Notes: generated from the sequence alone by a model not told the origin. A stretch of 64,000 nt of DNA from Chytridium lagenaria (GCA_025449115.1 JAHLKC010000028.1:274362-338361), one strand, 5' to 3'. Shown: positions 13,556-25,517, counted from the stretch's first letter. Numbers and translations: made by a program.

Positions 13556-14783
13556 ATGCCAAACGACTACGAACTGGACGAGATGTCGGATATGAGCGAT
13601 GATTCCTATGACTCAGGGGAGGAGGCACCGGTGAGGGCAGGGAGGAAGGCGTTGTTGAAGGCTGCTGCATCTGCATCGAGTAAGGAGCCTTTGGTAGAGG
13701 AGTTTGTCGAGAAGAAAAAGGATAAGAGGAATGAGGTCAAGAGAACGATGGATACAAAGTCAAAGAACAGGCAGAGGGTGTTGACATTATCTTCAAGAGG
13801 AATCACTCAGAGGTGTGCATTTGTCTGGACGGTTTTTTGGGGTGCATGCATGCAAAGATGGACGTGAGGCTAACATATCTTGTACAATAGATATCGCCAT
13901 TTATTAAACGATCTGATTGTGTTAATGCCGCATTCAAAGAAAGGTGATCTGCATGTTTATGAAACGTTGCTGACAATTTATCAGATAGCAAACTCGACTC
14001 TAAAAGCAAACTTCAACTCCTTAACGAACTCGCAGCTGACAATCAATGCAACAACTGTGTTTTCTTTGAGGTTAGAAAACACCGTGATCTTTACATGTGG
14101 GCTTCCAAGACCCCTCTGGACCCAGTGTTCGGTTCCACGTGCAGAATGGTTGGTTATTGTGGTTTTCGAATTCAGACTAAGCGATGGTAGTTCATACGAT
14201 GGATGAGTTGAGGATGACTGGAAACTGTCTCAAGGGATCACGTCCTCTACTCTCATTCGACAAGAATTTTGACGTGGAGCCGCATCACAGACTTCTTAAG
14301 GAGATGTTCTCTCAGGTAATTGAAACGGCGCAAAATATGCCAAAGAATCTAACCTTGACATCCAAAAAAAGATCTTTGGAACGCCGCGAACCTCACGCAA
14401 GCTCAAACCCTTCATCGACCACGTTCTCAGCTTTTCCATCGCCGGTGACCAAATTTGGTTCAGAAACTATCAGGTAATCCCGCCCTGTCCACCCTCCCAT
14501 TCACGTCTCCCAGATCCTCCACAAAGACCAAGAAGAAACTGGTGAAATATCTCTCGTCGAGATCGGTCCCCGATTCAGTCTCACCATCATGAAGATCTTT
14601 TCGGGTAGTTTTACTGGGTCCGTGCTTTACGAGAACCCTGAATTCCTGAGCCCGAATGAGGTTAGACGGCAGGCACATATCTCGGAACAGGTGAAGGCGG
14701 CACAGAGGACGTTGAAGAAGAATGTCAGGGATCAGAAAGAGCCGTTTGTGGAAGAGAATGTCTTCAAGGGTGTATTTAATTAG
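13556..14783 (+). CDS. BRX1: Ribosome biogenesis protein BRX1
   Basis: Brix-domain protein needed for 60S subunit assembly in the nucleolus. Start MPNDYELDEMSD gives an acidic and basic N-terminal tail. The Brix domain follows: RQRVLTLSSRGITQRYRHLL, DLIVLMPHSKKDSKLDSK, CNNCVFFEVRKHRDLYMW, VHTMDELRMTGNCLKGSRP, LLSFDKNFD, a segment ending in FSIAGDQIWFRNYQI, and EIGPRFSLTIMKIFSG. The C-terminal tail is basic, ending KGVFN then TAG at 14781. Five short introns. One frame break at 14111-14114: KTPSGPSVRF needs five C where four are present. Length about 300 residues, as in fungi. Confidence 0.95.
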
Positions 14784-15352
14784 TTATGCTTTGGTAATGA
14801 TGCAAATAGAGTTTCACTTTCTCTCAAATTCGAATTGCGTGCATGTGGCTGTTGATGCATTGTTTCGAATGCAGCTGCTGACATATTAGTTTTGTCGCTC
14901 ATATTCAAAGATAATGTCTTTGGCGTTTCGAGAGGCGCAAGAAATGTCCGCAACTTCAATATAGTCCGTATAGTTATGCAGCACGGTTTTGAACAAACTA
15001 TTGAACGGAATAGCGACCTTTCGCTTAAATAACTTCAAGAATCGATTTCGAACTTTCTCCAGAGTAATTCGGATGCAGGTGTTATTTGACAACATGAGTA
15101 GATTTCGCTCCTTCCTCCTTTCTCAACATTATTCTTGAATTTGACAATTCTTTTGTTATTGCTGGTCTGTATTTGACAGGTTAAAGTCGACTTTTTATGC
15201 TTAAGCGAATTGCAGTTTCAGTATCGGTAAAGGCTTTTAAGCTAGGATGTCCCACCGTTCCTGTTTGGATCTGAAAATTCAATCACGGTGCCTGCGACAG
15301 ACAACGTAAATCCTATTTCATCTTTCATTTTTCAATACAGAAATTACTCATC
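14784..15352. other. Intergenic with one small minus-strand ORF
   Basis: Contains the 14886-15095 ORF listed separately. The rest (15096-15352) is A/T-rich with no recognised feature and presumably holds the promoter of the 15353 gene. Confidence 0.4.
14886..15095 (-). CDS. Small unrecognised ORF
   Basis: Sixty-nine residues, basic and helix-prone: ITLEKVRNRFLKLFKRKV, then a hydrophobic segment and a charged end (DIIFEYERQN). A further upstream stretch (MLRKEEGAKSTH, about 15140) could be joined by a single-base correction. Small size and basic helices recall histone-fold or DNA-binding proteins, but no family motif is visible. May be spurious. Confidence 0.25.
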   Translation of the reverse strand: MLSNNTCIRITLEKVRNRFLKLFKRKVAIPFNSLFKTVLHNYTDYIEVADISCASRNAKDIIFEYERQN

Positions 15353-16081
15353 ATGGAGGTCACCGCAGAGGCCGACATCGACACCCTCCAGGATGCCTCT
15401 CCAGTCTGGGAGGCATGGGCTCCAAACCCCTCTCAACGCAACGCCATCTCCGTGCACGCCAAACTTCTTCAAAACAACCACAAGGACGTTCGCAAGTGCA
15501 CCGTTGACCCTCATCAAGCTCGTGCTCTTTCAGATCTCCAAGGTATACCACCCGAGACAGGGTTCTGGCTGATCCCACCCGTTCGGGCACCGCATGACGC
15601 TGACGTGCGCTTGTTCTGCTGCGCTGATCGATGCGCCGAGGCCGGGACGTCTTTGATGATCCCCGAGTTCAACATGGGGTACCCAGCTGCCTTGGGATCC
15701 ACAGTTCTTGTGAAGAAGGGGGTGGCGTACGGGATGGGAGTTCTTCGTACAGATATTTTTGATCTACATGTGAAGGAGGGAAGACCATGTTGCAGCCGGG
15801 ACGTGGTGATGCTAAAATCGACCCAAGAATCACAATCTACTGAGTCCATTGAAGCAGAATCCTTGTTCGCCGATCAGTTGGAACGTGGTATAATGGGCCC
15901 AGTTAAGGCATTGGAGCAATACGCATCAAAGGAACAATCCAAGAAGCTTCGAAAGCAAACATCATCAACTTCAACAACGTCAAATCGCAACAGTGTCACT
16001 TCAAATGTGAATCCCCTTGGTCGATTCTCCGTTGCAGCAGCAAAGAGAGCAGACGTAGCACGAAGAGCCAGTGGAAAATAG
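15353..16081 (+). CDS. Hypothetical protein, 242 residues
   Basis: A single uninterrupted exon, unusual in this intron-rich window. Start MEVTAEADIDTLQ, with an AT-rich leader and a clean TAG stop. A compact-looking region spans residues 15-150 (WEAWAPNPSQRN, GFWLIPPVRAPHDADVRLFC, IPEFNMGYPAALGSTVLVKK), followed by a Ser/Thr/Asn-rich, probably disordered, basic C-terminus (STSTTSNRNSVTSN; ending ADVARRASGK). Cysteines CC/C near residues 93-98 and CC near 150 are not in a zinc-finger pattern I know. No signal peptide or membrane segment. Not recognised. Length, codon use and G+C support a real gene. Confidence 0.6.
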   Translation: MEVTAEADIDTLQDASPVWEAWAPNPSQRNAISVHAKLLQNNHKDVRKCTVDPHQARALSDLQGIPPETGFWLIPPVRAPHDADVRLFCCADRCAEAGTSLMIPEFNMGYPAALGSTVLVKKGVAYGMGVLRTDIFDLHVKEGRPCCSRDVVMLKSTQESQSTESIEAESLFADQLERGIMGPVKALEQYASKEQSKKLRKQTSSTSTTSNRNSVTSNVNPLGRFSVAAAKRADVARRASGK

Positions 16082-16178
16082 ATGATACTTTCTTGGTGGA
16101 GGGTATTAGAGCCAATTTCACTGCTTATGGATAATTTTGTGTTTATGTAGTTCTGAAATGTCTACTTTATCGTTGGCA

Positions 16179-16473
16179 TTATTTTTTGTAATATAAATAA
16201 TTAAGGAAAAATATATAGTGCGAACTTAAATCCTTTGGTTGCTCTTGTGAGGCCACACCGTATAGCTTCACACCTTCAAGGTAGCGAGTACAAAGAAACA
16301 TTTTGACGTTGCTAAGCGTGTCGGCGAAAAAGCGTTGCTGCTGGAGCATCTCAAAACCAGCTTCAGCATAGTTTTCTGGCTGTTCAATAAAGATGATTGC
16401 ACACCAAGCGCCACTTTTCTCTCGTATTATTTCATTTGAAGTGCATCGAAGAAATTGTATGATTTCGTTTATA
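16179..16473 (-). CDS. Unrecognised C-terminal exon(s)
   Basis: Minus-strand open stretch with strong protein character: SGAWCAIIFIEQPENYAEAG, MLQQQRFFADTLSNVKMFLC, TRYLEGVKLYGVASQEQP, stop TAA at 16179. It begins after a plausible acceptor (TAG at about 16474). Upstream coding exons, if any, must lie in 16480-16725, between a tandem repeat and the ATG6 stop; an ATG at about 16617 (MSPVTDARATLD) is a candidate start. Alternating hydrophobic strands and helices suggest a small alpha/beta protein. No family recognised. Confidence 0.4.
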
Positions 16474-16524
16474 TTCTACTACACAGTCTTTGTTTTTACA
16501 TTCTACTAAACAGTCTTTGTTTTA
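16474..16524. repeat. Two-copy 27-nt tandem repeat
   Basis: TTCTACTACACAGTCTTTG at 16474 recurs as TTCTACTAAACAGTCTTTG at 16501, each followed by a T run. The copies differ by one base in the matched part. Confidence 0.85.
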
Positions 16525-16725
16525 TTGCATCAAGGGTGAGCTAAAATGAGGCGTGATAAGTCAGTCTAAAGTCGCGCGTGCGTCTGTAACTGGCGACATT
16601 TACACGAGATTGTTAGCAAAAAAGAAAAGGAAAGCAGCCGGACATTTTGATACTGATGATGTATTAATAAAGCAGTAAAGTGGGGATACGGGTATATGCT
16701 GAACAAATCCATCAAATAAAACATA

Positions 16726-18473
16726 TTATCTTGCAACGCAGCAAAAGGCAAGAAGCCATTTCAAATTAATCAGGGTGTACTTCAAAGCCTTTGTCCATTG
16801 CTCATCTTGATTAAATTGAAACCTAATAGTGGTGTCTCCAATCTTGTCCTTCGTCATTCTAATTTACTTTAGGAAAGACCTGAGAAGCAAACAAACCGGT
16901 AAGGTAGACGAAACTTGGGATCTTTTTGTTCCGCATAGTCTCCTAGCTGTTGAAGACAATTCAAAAATGCCACTAGCGCATTATCAAATCTTCGATTCCA
17001 AAATAAGATACCCGCGAGGTCACCCGTCCCATATCTATTATTTGTTTAAAAAATCTATATATATCGTTCCTACAGTTCGTAAGTCGTTTTATCTCCATCA
17101 ACTTTCTCAATGCGCGAAAAAGCTTCCCATCGGTACCAGACGGTAACTTGTTGCAAAATTAATGAGACGCGCTATAATCGCCCCACTCACGTTTTAAACG
17201 TAAAGCCAAGCTTATTTGCTAACGTATCCAATAGAAGCAGCGATTGACCCAACGCCGCGTTAATTTCGGTCCAGTCAACCTATTTAAACTTTAGTCAAAT
17301 AACAAGTTCCTTCCTCACAGGTATATTTGGTAAACGGCCCATACGGAAGCCTAAGCAATGAAATAAGTTATCTAAAACGGACCATCCACACCATTAATGG
17401 TTCCAAACGGCCCATCATGCCAAATTCGGAAAGTATCGTTATAAACATTTGTCTTTTTCAGCTTCTCTAGTTGCACAGTCGCATAATCAAACTTTAACGT
17501 GATGCTGTCCCGCTCATTCTCGTATGTCGATAACTGGCTCTGAAGTCGATTGACATCTTGCCAATAACTTCTTCGCTTTAGCTTACGACATTAAATTGAC
17601 CAGTACCTTATCTCTGCATCATCGAGATCCTTCAATTCGTTTTCGACAGACTTCAATTCGTCGTTCATTAGATTTGCCTCCGCCTCCAACTCCCTCAGCA
17701 CGTTTAACGTATTTTCCTCCTTCTCCTTTAGCTTGTAGAGTAAGATAAAAAACCATTATCGAAAGCTTACAGCTTCCAAATCCGCAAGCAATGCCTCTGC
17801 CGGCTCCTGAGTTTCGCTTTCCTCCAGGTTTTTTAAAAAACGAGCATAACTTTCCCGTTCCTTTCGCAGCTCTGATACACGTTTCTCCATCTTGATTGTT
17901 AAATCATCTGCGCAATCTTGACATATAGGATGGTCCTCATCAGACACCCCCGCTAAAAGGTCGAAAAGTTTACTCGTGACTTTAAGGCGATGGCTCAGGC
18001 TTCCTTTATGATCAAATGAAGGATCCTTTCCAGCAGGAAGAAGAGGATAAGGATGGGTTGCTGGAAGGAGCTGCGAGTTGTGACCGACTGAGAACGACAA
18101 AGGAATCCTGTATGGGAATCCCGCCTTTTGGTTATACCGATAGGTTTCTTTCCAGACGCCGCAGATGTGGAATGGTTGGACTGGATTTTTTGTACATCTG
18201 CAGCCTTATCAATGTGCAGCCGAGGGGGATCTACGAGCGGTGCTGTGTGGAGACCCCATCAGCCATCCAAGTCCTTTTGACAATTCCAAACCTAACGTCT
18301 CTTCAAGTGCCGCATTGTCCAGCAGACTATAGATAAAAGCAAGGTCACTGAGTAAACATTCTTCAAACCCTTTGGGAATCCGTCATAAACATACTTTACC
18401 TTGGCTCCAACTTGATGGGCTGAGAGCAGCTTGAGCAAAAGAACGATGCCAAAAAAAAGTCGTCCGAGTTCAT
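16726..18473 (-). CDS. ATG6: Beclin-1/ATG6 (VPS30)
   Basis: Core subunit of the class III PI3-kinase (VPS34) complexes in autophagy and vesicle sorting. Start [20 protein letters not shown] at 18473 carries the family's N-terminal CxxC motif. After an intron and a disordered region, [11 protein letters not shown] is followed (one frame break near 18010) by [32 protein letters not shown] (second CxxC) and the coiled coil ([19 protein letters not shown]). The evolutionarily conserved C-terminal domain reads [48 protein letters not shown] and [23 protein letters not shown] at 16726. About eight introns. Head-to-head with the PHD gene, 98 nt apart. Confidence 0.94.
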
Positions 18474-18571
18474 TCTTTGATACCTAAAAAAACAGCTTGG
18501 ACAATCACGAAATTTGCATAAAAACAGCTTTGATCTTTGGGTCGAGAGATCTTTTTTTGAAGAAATTCAAC

Positions 18572-20590
18572 ATGGCTGAAATGACGGTGGATCCAGCAAA
18601 GGCGACATGTCCGTGCGGGACTGAAGAGGAGATGTGAGTGAGATACCATCTAGTAGCTTGCGATTACTCAACGAAAACTGACTGCATTCATCATTGATAG
18701 GGACAAATGGTACACTTTGCTGAAATGTTCGACATGCGCACAGATGTATCATCCACGTAAGAACAAACTTACCTCTATCCGAATACTAACCCTTTGCCAG
18801 GATGCATTCCAAATGTCAATGGAATCACACCCTACCTGGGGGATCCATTCTTCCATATTGAATGCAAGAACTGTAATGGAAACAAATTTGTAGTTCAGCG
18901 CCTAACATCAACATGGTATGAATCGGTTGATTCCATCAGTTTTTAAAACGTTGTTTCCGGATATAGGAAGGAAAAGATTGCTGTCGTTCTTTTTAATCTC
19001 AGTAAGCTTACACCAAATCTCGCAACAACGTATCCCGAGAACGGCGTTGAACTTTTAGGCTTTCCGCGAGAGAAAATCACTCAATATATAGAGAAGAACT
19101 GGGCGCCCATGATGGGATCCACTCCCTTTTCTCAAAATCAAATCGCGAGCATGAAGGCAACTATAGGCCAGAAGTTCGCTAGAAGTAAGGATAACAAGCC
19201 CTTAGTATGATTTAATGTCACTTACATACTCTTTATGTAAATCAGGCGTTGATGGAAAAATCATTATTTCTGCTACTGCTAAACCTATGACATGGGAAGA
19301 CGTGCCAATGGTGAAGAGTGGGACTTTTGAACGCAAAGCCGACTATGATATAGATGAAAATGGAGGCTTCAAGTCTTTATACAGCACAGGAAGACCTAAA
19401 ATTGACTTCACGACTTATGCTAAAGCCTTGGCCCTATCTACCAAGACACCTGACAGCGGAGTCAAAAAAAGAAAACCTGGGGAAAAGGCAGGATCGTACA
19501 TGTCGAAATCTGCAAAGGTACTCCGGAAGGCCTTAACATGTGAATAATTAATGTTATCCTATTATTTTTATTTCAGATCAACTCTCTTGAGTTCAGAAAA
19601 TCCCTCCCTCCCATGCGGCTTGGCATGACTTCTGCAGACGCTCAAAAAGCTATGGGTCTATCCCCTGCCGACTCACCGAAGAGCTCCAACAGCGGTTCTC
19701 CCAAGTCTTTGGCTCGTGAAAGCACCTCTACTGAGCAAAATGTTGCGAAGAAGGCTCGTATTGAGAAACCTCAAACTCCAACCCCAAAGCCCCAAGATGC
19801 CCTTGCTCAAAGTCCCAATCTCTGGACTTCAAATATGGGCCCATCGGGATCTCACGCCGCACCCATCGCCGCTGCCCCGCCCACTCCCACTCCTGCCGTC
19901 GACATTATTGCAAGAAAAACGCCTTCCCCGACTGAACAAAACCCCATGAGCAGTGATGTTGAGCTTCAACTTCGTAAAGAGCTGGAAAATCAAGCTTTAA
20001 ACTTCCGTTCTGAGATTGATGAGCTCAGAAAAATGGTTCTCGACCTAAAGTCTTCAAACGACAAACTTACTAAGGCTACTTCAATGACGAGCTCCGCAAT
20101 TGGTTTAGCGAACGGCTCCGGTCAGGAAGTTGCCGTCGCAGAGTCTTCACCTATCACCATTACCCCCAGGAGATGGGTTGGAAGTGATATAGGCAAGGCA
20201 GAGGCATGGGCCGTCGCCGCCAACAAGTCCGAGTCACAGGTCTTCTCCAGCGTTCTCCGAGAACGAGATATGGCGCTCATGATGACACAGCAAGCCAAGG
20301 AAGTTGCTGAATCCGCAGTGGCCAAAGCCCGTGAGATTTTTGCCGGCAAAGAAAAGATGGAGGAAGCGCTAAGAAAGGCAGAGAAGGAACGTGATGCTGC
20401 TATTGCTGGAAGATTGAAGCAGGAGACTGAGTGCAATAATTTAAGGACAAAAGTGAAGTTTATGAGTAACATCATCATTAAGAATAAGTCGGCTGGTGCA
20501 GCTGGTGGGGCGCCGACTTTGGCGAACGGGAATGGTGCAAGCGCAAGATTTGAGTATAAGCCCCGAAACGTGCCCGAGCACATGGAATAG
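18572..20590 (+). CDS. ASH2-like atypical PHD/winged-helix protein with coiled coil
   Basis: Exons 1-3 encode an atypical PHD finger: CPCGTEEEM, WYTLLKCSTCAQMYHPRCIP, FFHIECKNCNGNKF. A winged-helix-like region follows (ENGVELLGFPREKITQYIEK, NWAPMMGSTPFSQNQIASMK). This order and spacing match the N-terminal PHD-WH module of ASH2/Bre2-type COMPASS subunits. After FARSVDGKIIISATAKPMTW comes a Lys/Ser/Pro-rich linker (about 19600-19950), then a coiled coil (LRKELENQALNFRSEIDELR; MEEALRKAEKERDAAIAGRL). The last exon, from about 19577 to TAG at 20588, is uninterrupted. No SPRY domain is visible, although SPRY is the hallmark of ASH2L. Nuclear chromatin role is inferred from the PHD-WH module only. 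Confidence 0.62.
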
Positions 20591-20804
20591 CAGTGCCGCT
20601 ACGTTTTGCTTATCTTCTTCTCTTCATTGATGTAAATACCTGTAAATCTAAGTTAAAAGTTCTGGATGGGATGGTGGTTGCTTTTCAAGTCTCTGCTTGC
20701 TTTATGATAAAAATAAAGTCGTTTTGATTATAATATTATCAAACAAGTCACCTTTCCTCAATATTCGAGGTTTAAGGATTTTATTTAGAATCTACCAGTT
20801 AGAT

Positions 20805-23800
20805 CTAACGAATACGGATGCGCACGTATGGGACCTCAACATCCTCCCCATCCTTATCATTCACACAGACTTCAACTACGATATAGCTGACATGAGGTGG
20901 GATAGGCTTCCTCGAAACTGTCTCAATGAGTTCGGATAGCCTTATATCAATGTTAGCATCGGCGGTTTTTACAAAAGACGAATACATACTTTAAGTTCAT
21001 CCTCTCCTCCATCTTCTTCTTGGGCATAAACATAGTGTAGATCATACTCACTCCTGAAGACATCATTGTAACCTCAAGCTCGTGCTTCTCCTTAAAGAGG
21101 TCAATAAATTGTTTAAGGGTAATGTCGCCGTCGACATCGGAATCTGTCCCAAAGAGTCCATTCTTTGTCATGGTACTAGAGCAATAAAGAAAAAGTTAGA
21201 GACCAAGGATATCCTGCCAACACGGCAAACCTTCAGTTTAGGGCAGCAATAGGTTCAGAGAAACCAAAGAAGGGCAGAGCAAGGTTGATGAAACCGTTCT
21301 TGTAGTCATCCACCTTCGTCCTTCCGTCGATAATCTGCAAGATAAAATTACTATTGCGGTCAGATATAACCGTACAACCTTGAAAAGCTCCAAGCAACAA
21401 GGCCAGTAACAAGGGATGTAGTGGTCGCAATAGCAGGAATAATCTTTCCCAGCAATAAACTTGGTTTTATGCCTGTCAGCGTTGGCGATCGGCATAGTTA
21501 CTGGCGCGGAGATTCGACGCAGCAGTGATAAAATCGATGTGGAAGTTGGTGTCGTCATCCTTCATAATGTTAAGGCTATCTCATGCTTTTAAAACCAACC
21601 TTCTCGAAGTCAGCGGGAGCAAGGCGAACACCTGCAAACGACGATGGATTGGGGAGATTTGGCCAAAGCCGCCTCAAGATCGTCTGCAATAAGAGTCAAA
21701 TGACAGCAACAACACGGGATGAATACAAACTGCAGGAGCTGCCTGAGCAGCTTCGTTCTCCTGAACCTGGATCTTAACACCAGACTTGGGCTGAAATTCA
21801 GGAACAATAACGTTGTTAAGCACGCTCTTAAAATGCTCAGCATCGCGACGTCCTATAAAATCTTAAATATAATCATATTTGAATTACGAACCAGTGATTC
21901 CATAGTTGAAACGCGTGAAGATTCGCCGCGGCAATAACGAAATCGAGGTGAAGAGGCTTTGGAAATGTTAGATTGACTCAAAACCTTAAAAAATTACATC
22001 ATTGACGCTGAATGGAATGTTGCGAGGAGCCCTCTTAGGACCAGACCAGAAAGGAGTGCAGTTGAGGTCACCTAAGAGGAAATAAGATTACGCTACAACG
22101 AAAATCAAAAAATTTATAATACATACGGCGTCAGCCGGAAGTTGAAAAGAAGTTGCAAGATTTGGTTGCTGAAAAGCTCCTCATACTTCAAACGTGCCCA
22201 AATAATGCATTCATCAAATGTTAAGGGCTTGGCAGTAACCAAGAAGGCGATAATATTGTCAATCATTTCCTTCTGGCTGCCACTCGACTTCAAGGTGGTC
22301 TCAACAAAGTTGGCTTGCGTAAGAAAGAGGTTCACATTCTCAGCGGGATTCCTGAAAAGACCTTCGAACAAATCACGAGCCCACTAACATCAAGTTAGAT
22401 ATTTACTTTCGCAGTCGTGGAAACCTGAATGGTGTGCTCGATAGCGTTCGGAAAGTTCTTGAGGGTGCAGATAGGAATGGATTTCTCGGGCGGGTCGTTT
22501 GAGGAGGAGTAGGATTCAGTGAGGTGGGGGATGACGACCTTCGAAAAATGTTAGGAACCTAAATCCAACTTTCAAATCACCTGAGTGTTTCCTTTAGTAC
22601 CAAGAGTTCCAGACTCCAACAAAGGCTTCAAATAGTAAACGCAGCGACGGTCCACGTACTTCCGGGCCTCCACATTATCCAAAGCGTTAGTGACCCCAGT
22701 TAGAGACTCCCAGAACTGATCCCGAAAATGTTCTCAGTATCGGGCCCCACACGATCGGCAAAGGACTCAATTTTCCCAGTAAGATCCTTATTCATCACAG
22801 TCACAGCCTCCGCAGCACAGGACGACTTTAACTTGGACACGTCCTTCGGTCGGAAGAGGAACTGACGGTTCAAATTACTCCTCTCGATGGTGTCCATATC
22901 AGTAATATAAATCTTCCCAGACGGCCAGTTCCAAGACCCAAAAGAGCCCAGTTTTTCAACATCTCACAGCCAATGGCACCGGCTCCAACAAGGAACTGCC
23001 GAGAGTTCTTGACCTTCTCCTGGAAATCCTTTCCAAAAACGGCCAACTGACCATCGTAACGACTTCCTTCGGGCTTGCACGCTTCCTCGGTAAGCGCAGA
23101 GTTGATGGAAGGGACTCTAGCGAGTCAAAGTAGAAAACTGGTGGATAGGTCCGAACTTGCCACTGCAAGCCTTCAAGACCTCCTGAGCAACTAAACCACC
23201 AAGAACAGCCGTCATCGGCGCAATAATACCACGGGATTGGTACGCAAGCTCCTTAATGAGCTTTTCGTCCAATTCGGTGGGCTCAGGGCTAATCTTGTTG
23301 ATTTCCTGGGCCAATCCGAAAACGCGGCGGCGTCATCCTCGTTACGCGGCCTAGCAGGCCGCCAGCCTTCGCACGGAATTTGTCCAAAGCCTGGAAGCCG
23401 ACATGGAGCTGCGCAGGGCGGTCGAACTTTGCATAGTCAGACATAACGAATTCGGGCTTAATAAGCGCATCTTTCAAAGGCAACTGTGAACGATTAGCAA
23501 GCTCAACAGAGTGCGAGGCCTACAAATTTAAGGATCTTGGGCTGCTTCACTTGGGTGAAGATACCACCGGAAACATATCCGCCAAAGTTGGTAGTATCAC
23601 CGATTTTAAACGTGTAAGGGCCTACGGTTTGTTAACGTAAAAGAAAACTACATATATTATCTTTACCAGTGACAGTCACTTTCCTTGGTTCAATACCGTT
23701 CAGCTCCACCATACCCTTGACTTCCGTAAATGTGACGTAATCGCCATCCTCAAGACCGTGACGGTGCTCCTCAAGACATGCTACTACAGCGTCGGTACCC

Positions 23801-24572
23801 TGAATGTAATCAGAAGATTTATTAAAGCAGTGTAAAACCTTCTCAACCCCCGCAATCATTCCGCTGACGGGCTCCTCTCCAGTCTGGTCTTGAACCGCAA
23901 ATTCGGGTCCAAAATCGTTGAAAGCCATTCCAAAGAGACCACGCACATCTGCCGAGATAAACTTGATCCCGTGCTTGTGAGTGAAAGAGTTGATGGCAAG
24001 CTGACGTTCCAGAGGCACATCAGTCACAACCACAACCTGGTAGTTTGTAATGTTCGCCTCAGTAAGCTCCTCGTTTAAAACATTAACGGGAACGTAGTTG
24101 TTCAACTCGGCCAACTTGGCCGCAGTGGACTGCGCGCGCGGCTTGCCCAGATCCTCTGGTGTAAGATAGAACTACGATAAGAAACGTGAGATGCTTATTT
24201 ATGGACTGCGTGGATGCGCACCTGAGCCGATAAGTCGGTCACCTCAGCGGGCTCCAAGTCATGCAAGGTCACGGACTTGACACCGGCAAGAATAACGTTC
24301 TTTGCTGCCCAATGAATTCAGTAAATTTGGCTATAATGAGAATATAACTGGAAACCTTACCAATCTCCACACCAAGGCCCTTCATGCCCACAATAAGCAC
24401 GTTCGACAGACTCATGGCAAGCATGGCCTTGTGTCCGAGCACATAACTAAAACACGCAGATGAGAACATCAGTATCCTTATCCCACTGCATATACACAGA
24501 TCCTTACAGTTGTCTCGAGTACAAAGACTCGTCGATCGTTCCCGAAGGCTCGACATCCATAGGGGTCGACAT
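20805..24572 (-). CDS. UBA1: Ubiquitin-activating enzyme E1
   Basis: ATP-dependent activation of ubiquitin for all E2 enzymes. Start [20 protein letters not shown] at 24572. Inactive adenylation half: [49 protein letters not shown]. Active adenylation half: [56 protein letters not shown]. The catalytic cysteine is in [20 protein letters not shown] (about 22440-22480). The second catalytic half-domain and the C-terminal ubiquitin-fold domain ([19 protein letters not shown]) follow, ending [11 protein letters not shown] with TAG at 20805. Full family length, about 1,010 residues, with more than ten introns. Several frame breaks, the clearest at 22721-22723 (NIFGDQFWESL needs GGGG where GGG is present) and near 23320. 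Confidence 0.95.
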
Positions 24573-25033
24573 CGCAAGTTGAGGTGGATGGGATTTCAAA
24601 TTTGAAAGTAAAATTTGCAAGCCAAACGCTTTCACAGACATCATGTCCAAGAAGACACTTCCCGTACGCAAATGATACAGTTACAGCATACAGTTACACT
24701 CTAGAACTAGAAAAAGTCAAATAGAAGGGCATCCTTCATTTGCTTATGTATATAGCGTGTTGATTATACAGAAAATATAAAGCCCATATCTTGCGGTTAA
24801 TGTGTCCTGTTGAGCAACAGAATCATGCGACTAAATAAAGTACGCTCAATGACTCGACCAGTTGCGGAACGACTCGATCAACTGGCACGCCAGCGTGAAT
24901 GAACAAATAAATACCTACCTAAAGAGTAAACTTTTGTGACAAATTGAATTTTCTCTCCGTGTCCAGACTAAGAAGACTACACGTTCGTCATTGAAGGCAT
25001 CCGTCTTCGTTTTTTTCGCTGAGAACTGAACCG
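24573..25033. other. Intergenic, divergent promoters
   Basis: Between UBA1 (-) and the SKA2-like gene (+). A/T-rich with a short direct repeat (ACAGTTACA, about 24678-24697). No tRNA or other RNA motif seen. Confidence 0.4.
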
Positions 25034-25452
25034 ATGGAATCTGCAATCAAGTCAGTAAAACTGGAAATCCAGCGAGCGACAACAGGTGCTGGGTAATCAC
25101 AGACTGACACTAAATCGATTCCCAGATATCTCCTTCATTCACCAAAAGCTGGATTCGGACTTTCAGCGTTCATTCGATGACAAATGGAATCCCGCAAGAG
25201 TGACTGCTCGCATTAACAGGTAAAGCATATGTTGAAGTAATCAGCATTCATTTGAAGCAATGTAGGTTAAAAAGCGATATTGCTCGTATACAGGATGAGT
25301 GCAAAGATCTCCATATGTCAAAAGAGGTAAGGCAAAGTAAACTATCTTTGTTCTCAACATTGGCGTAGCGCTTTTATTCTGATGCGCACAAGCTGATCGA
25401 ACAAAATGAAGGACTCAAAAATAAGCTTGAAACATGTTTGGGTAAAAGCTAG
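25034..25452 (+). CDS. SKA2-like kinetochore protein
   Basis: Four exons (25034-25086, 25126-25218, 25265-25326, 25370-25452) give a small all-helical protein of about 97 residues. It begins [20 protein letters not shown], then [34 protein letters not shown] and a charged helix ending KLETCLGKS with TAG. The pattern of an N-terminal helix followed by a second helix after an N-P turn, and the length, resemble SKA2 of the Ska complex, which couples kinetochores to depolymerising microtubules. Similarity is by pattern, not exact motif, so other small coiled-coil proteins remain possible. All four reading frames join without correction. Convergent with the eIF2-beta gene, 65 nt between stops. Confidence 0.5.
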
Positions 25453-25517
25453 AACCAATCGAGGTTCTATAATATGATCAAAGGAATGCGAAACACGTAT
25501 GCAAGAAACTTGATCTC

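Noticed and set aside
20122..20583. Minus-strand ORF of 153 residues
   Set aside because: Antisense to the uninterrupted last exon of the PHD/coiled-coil gene.
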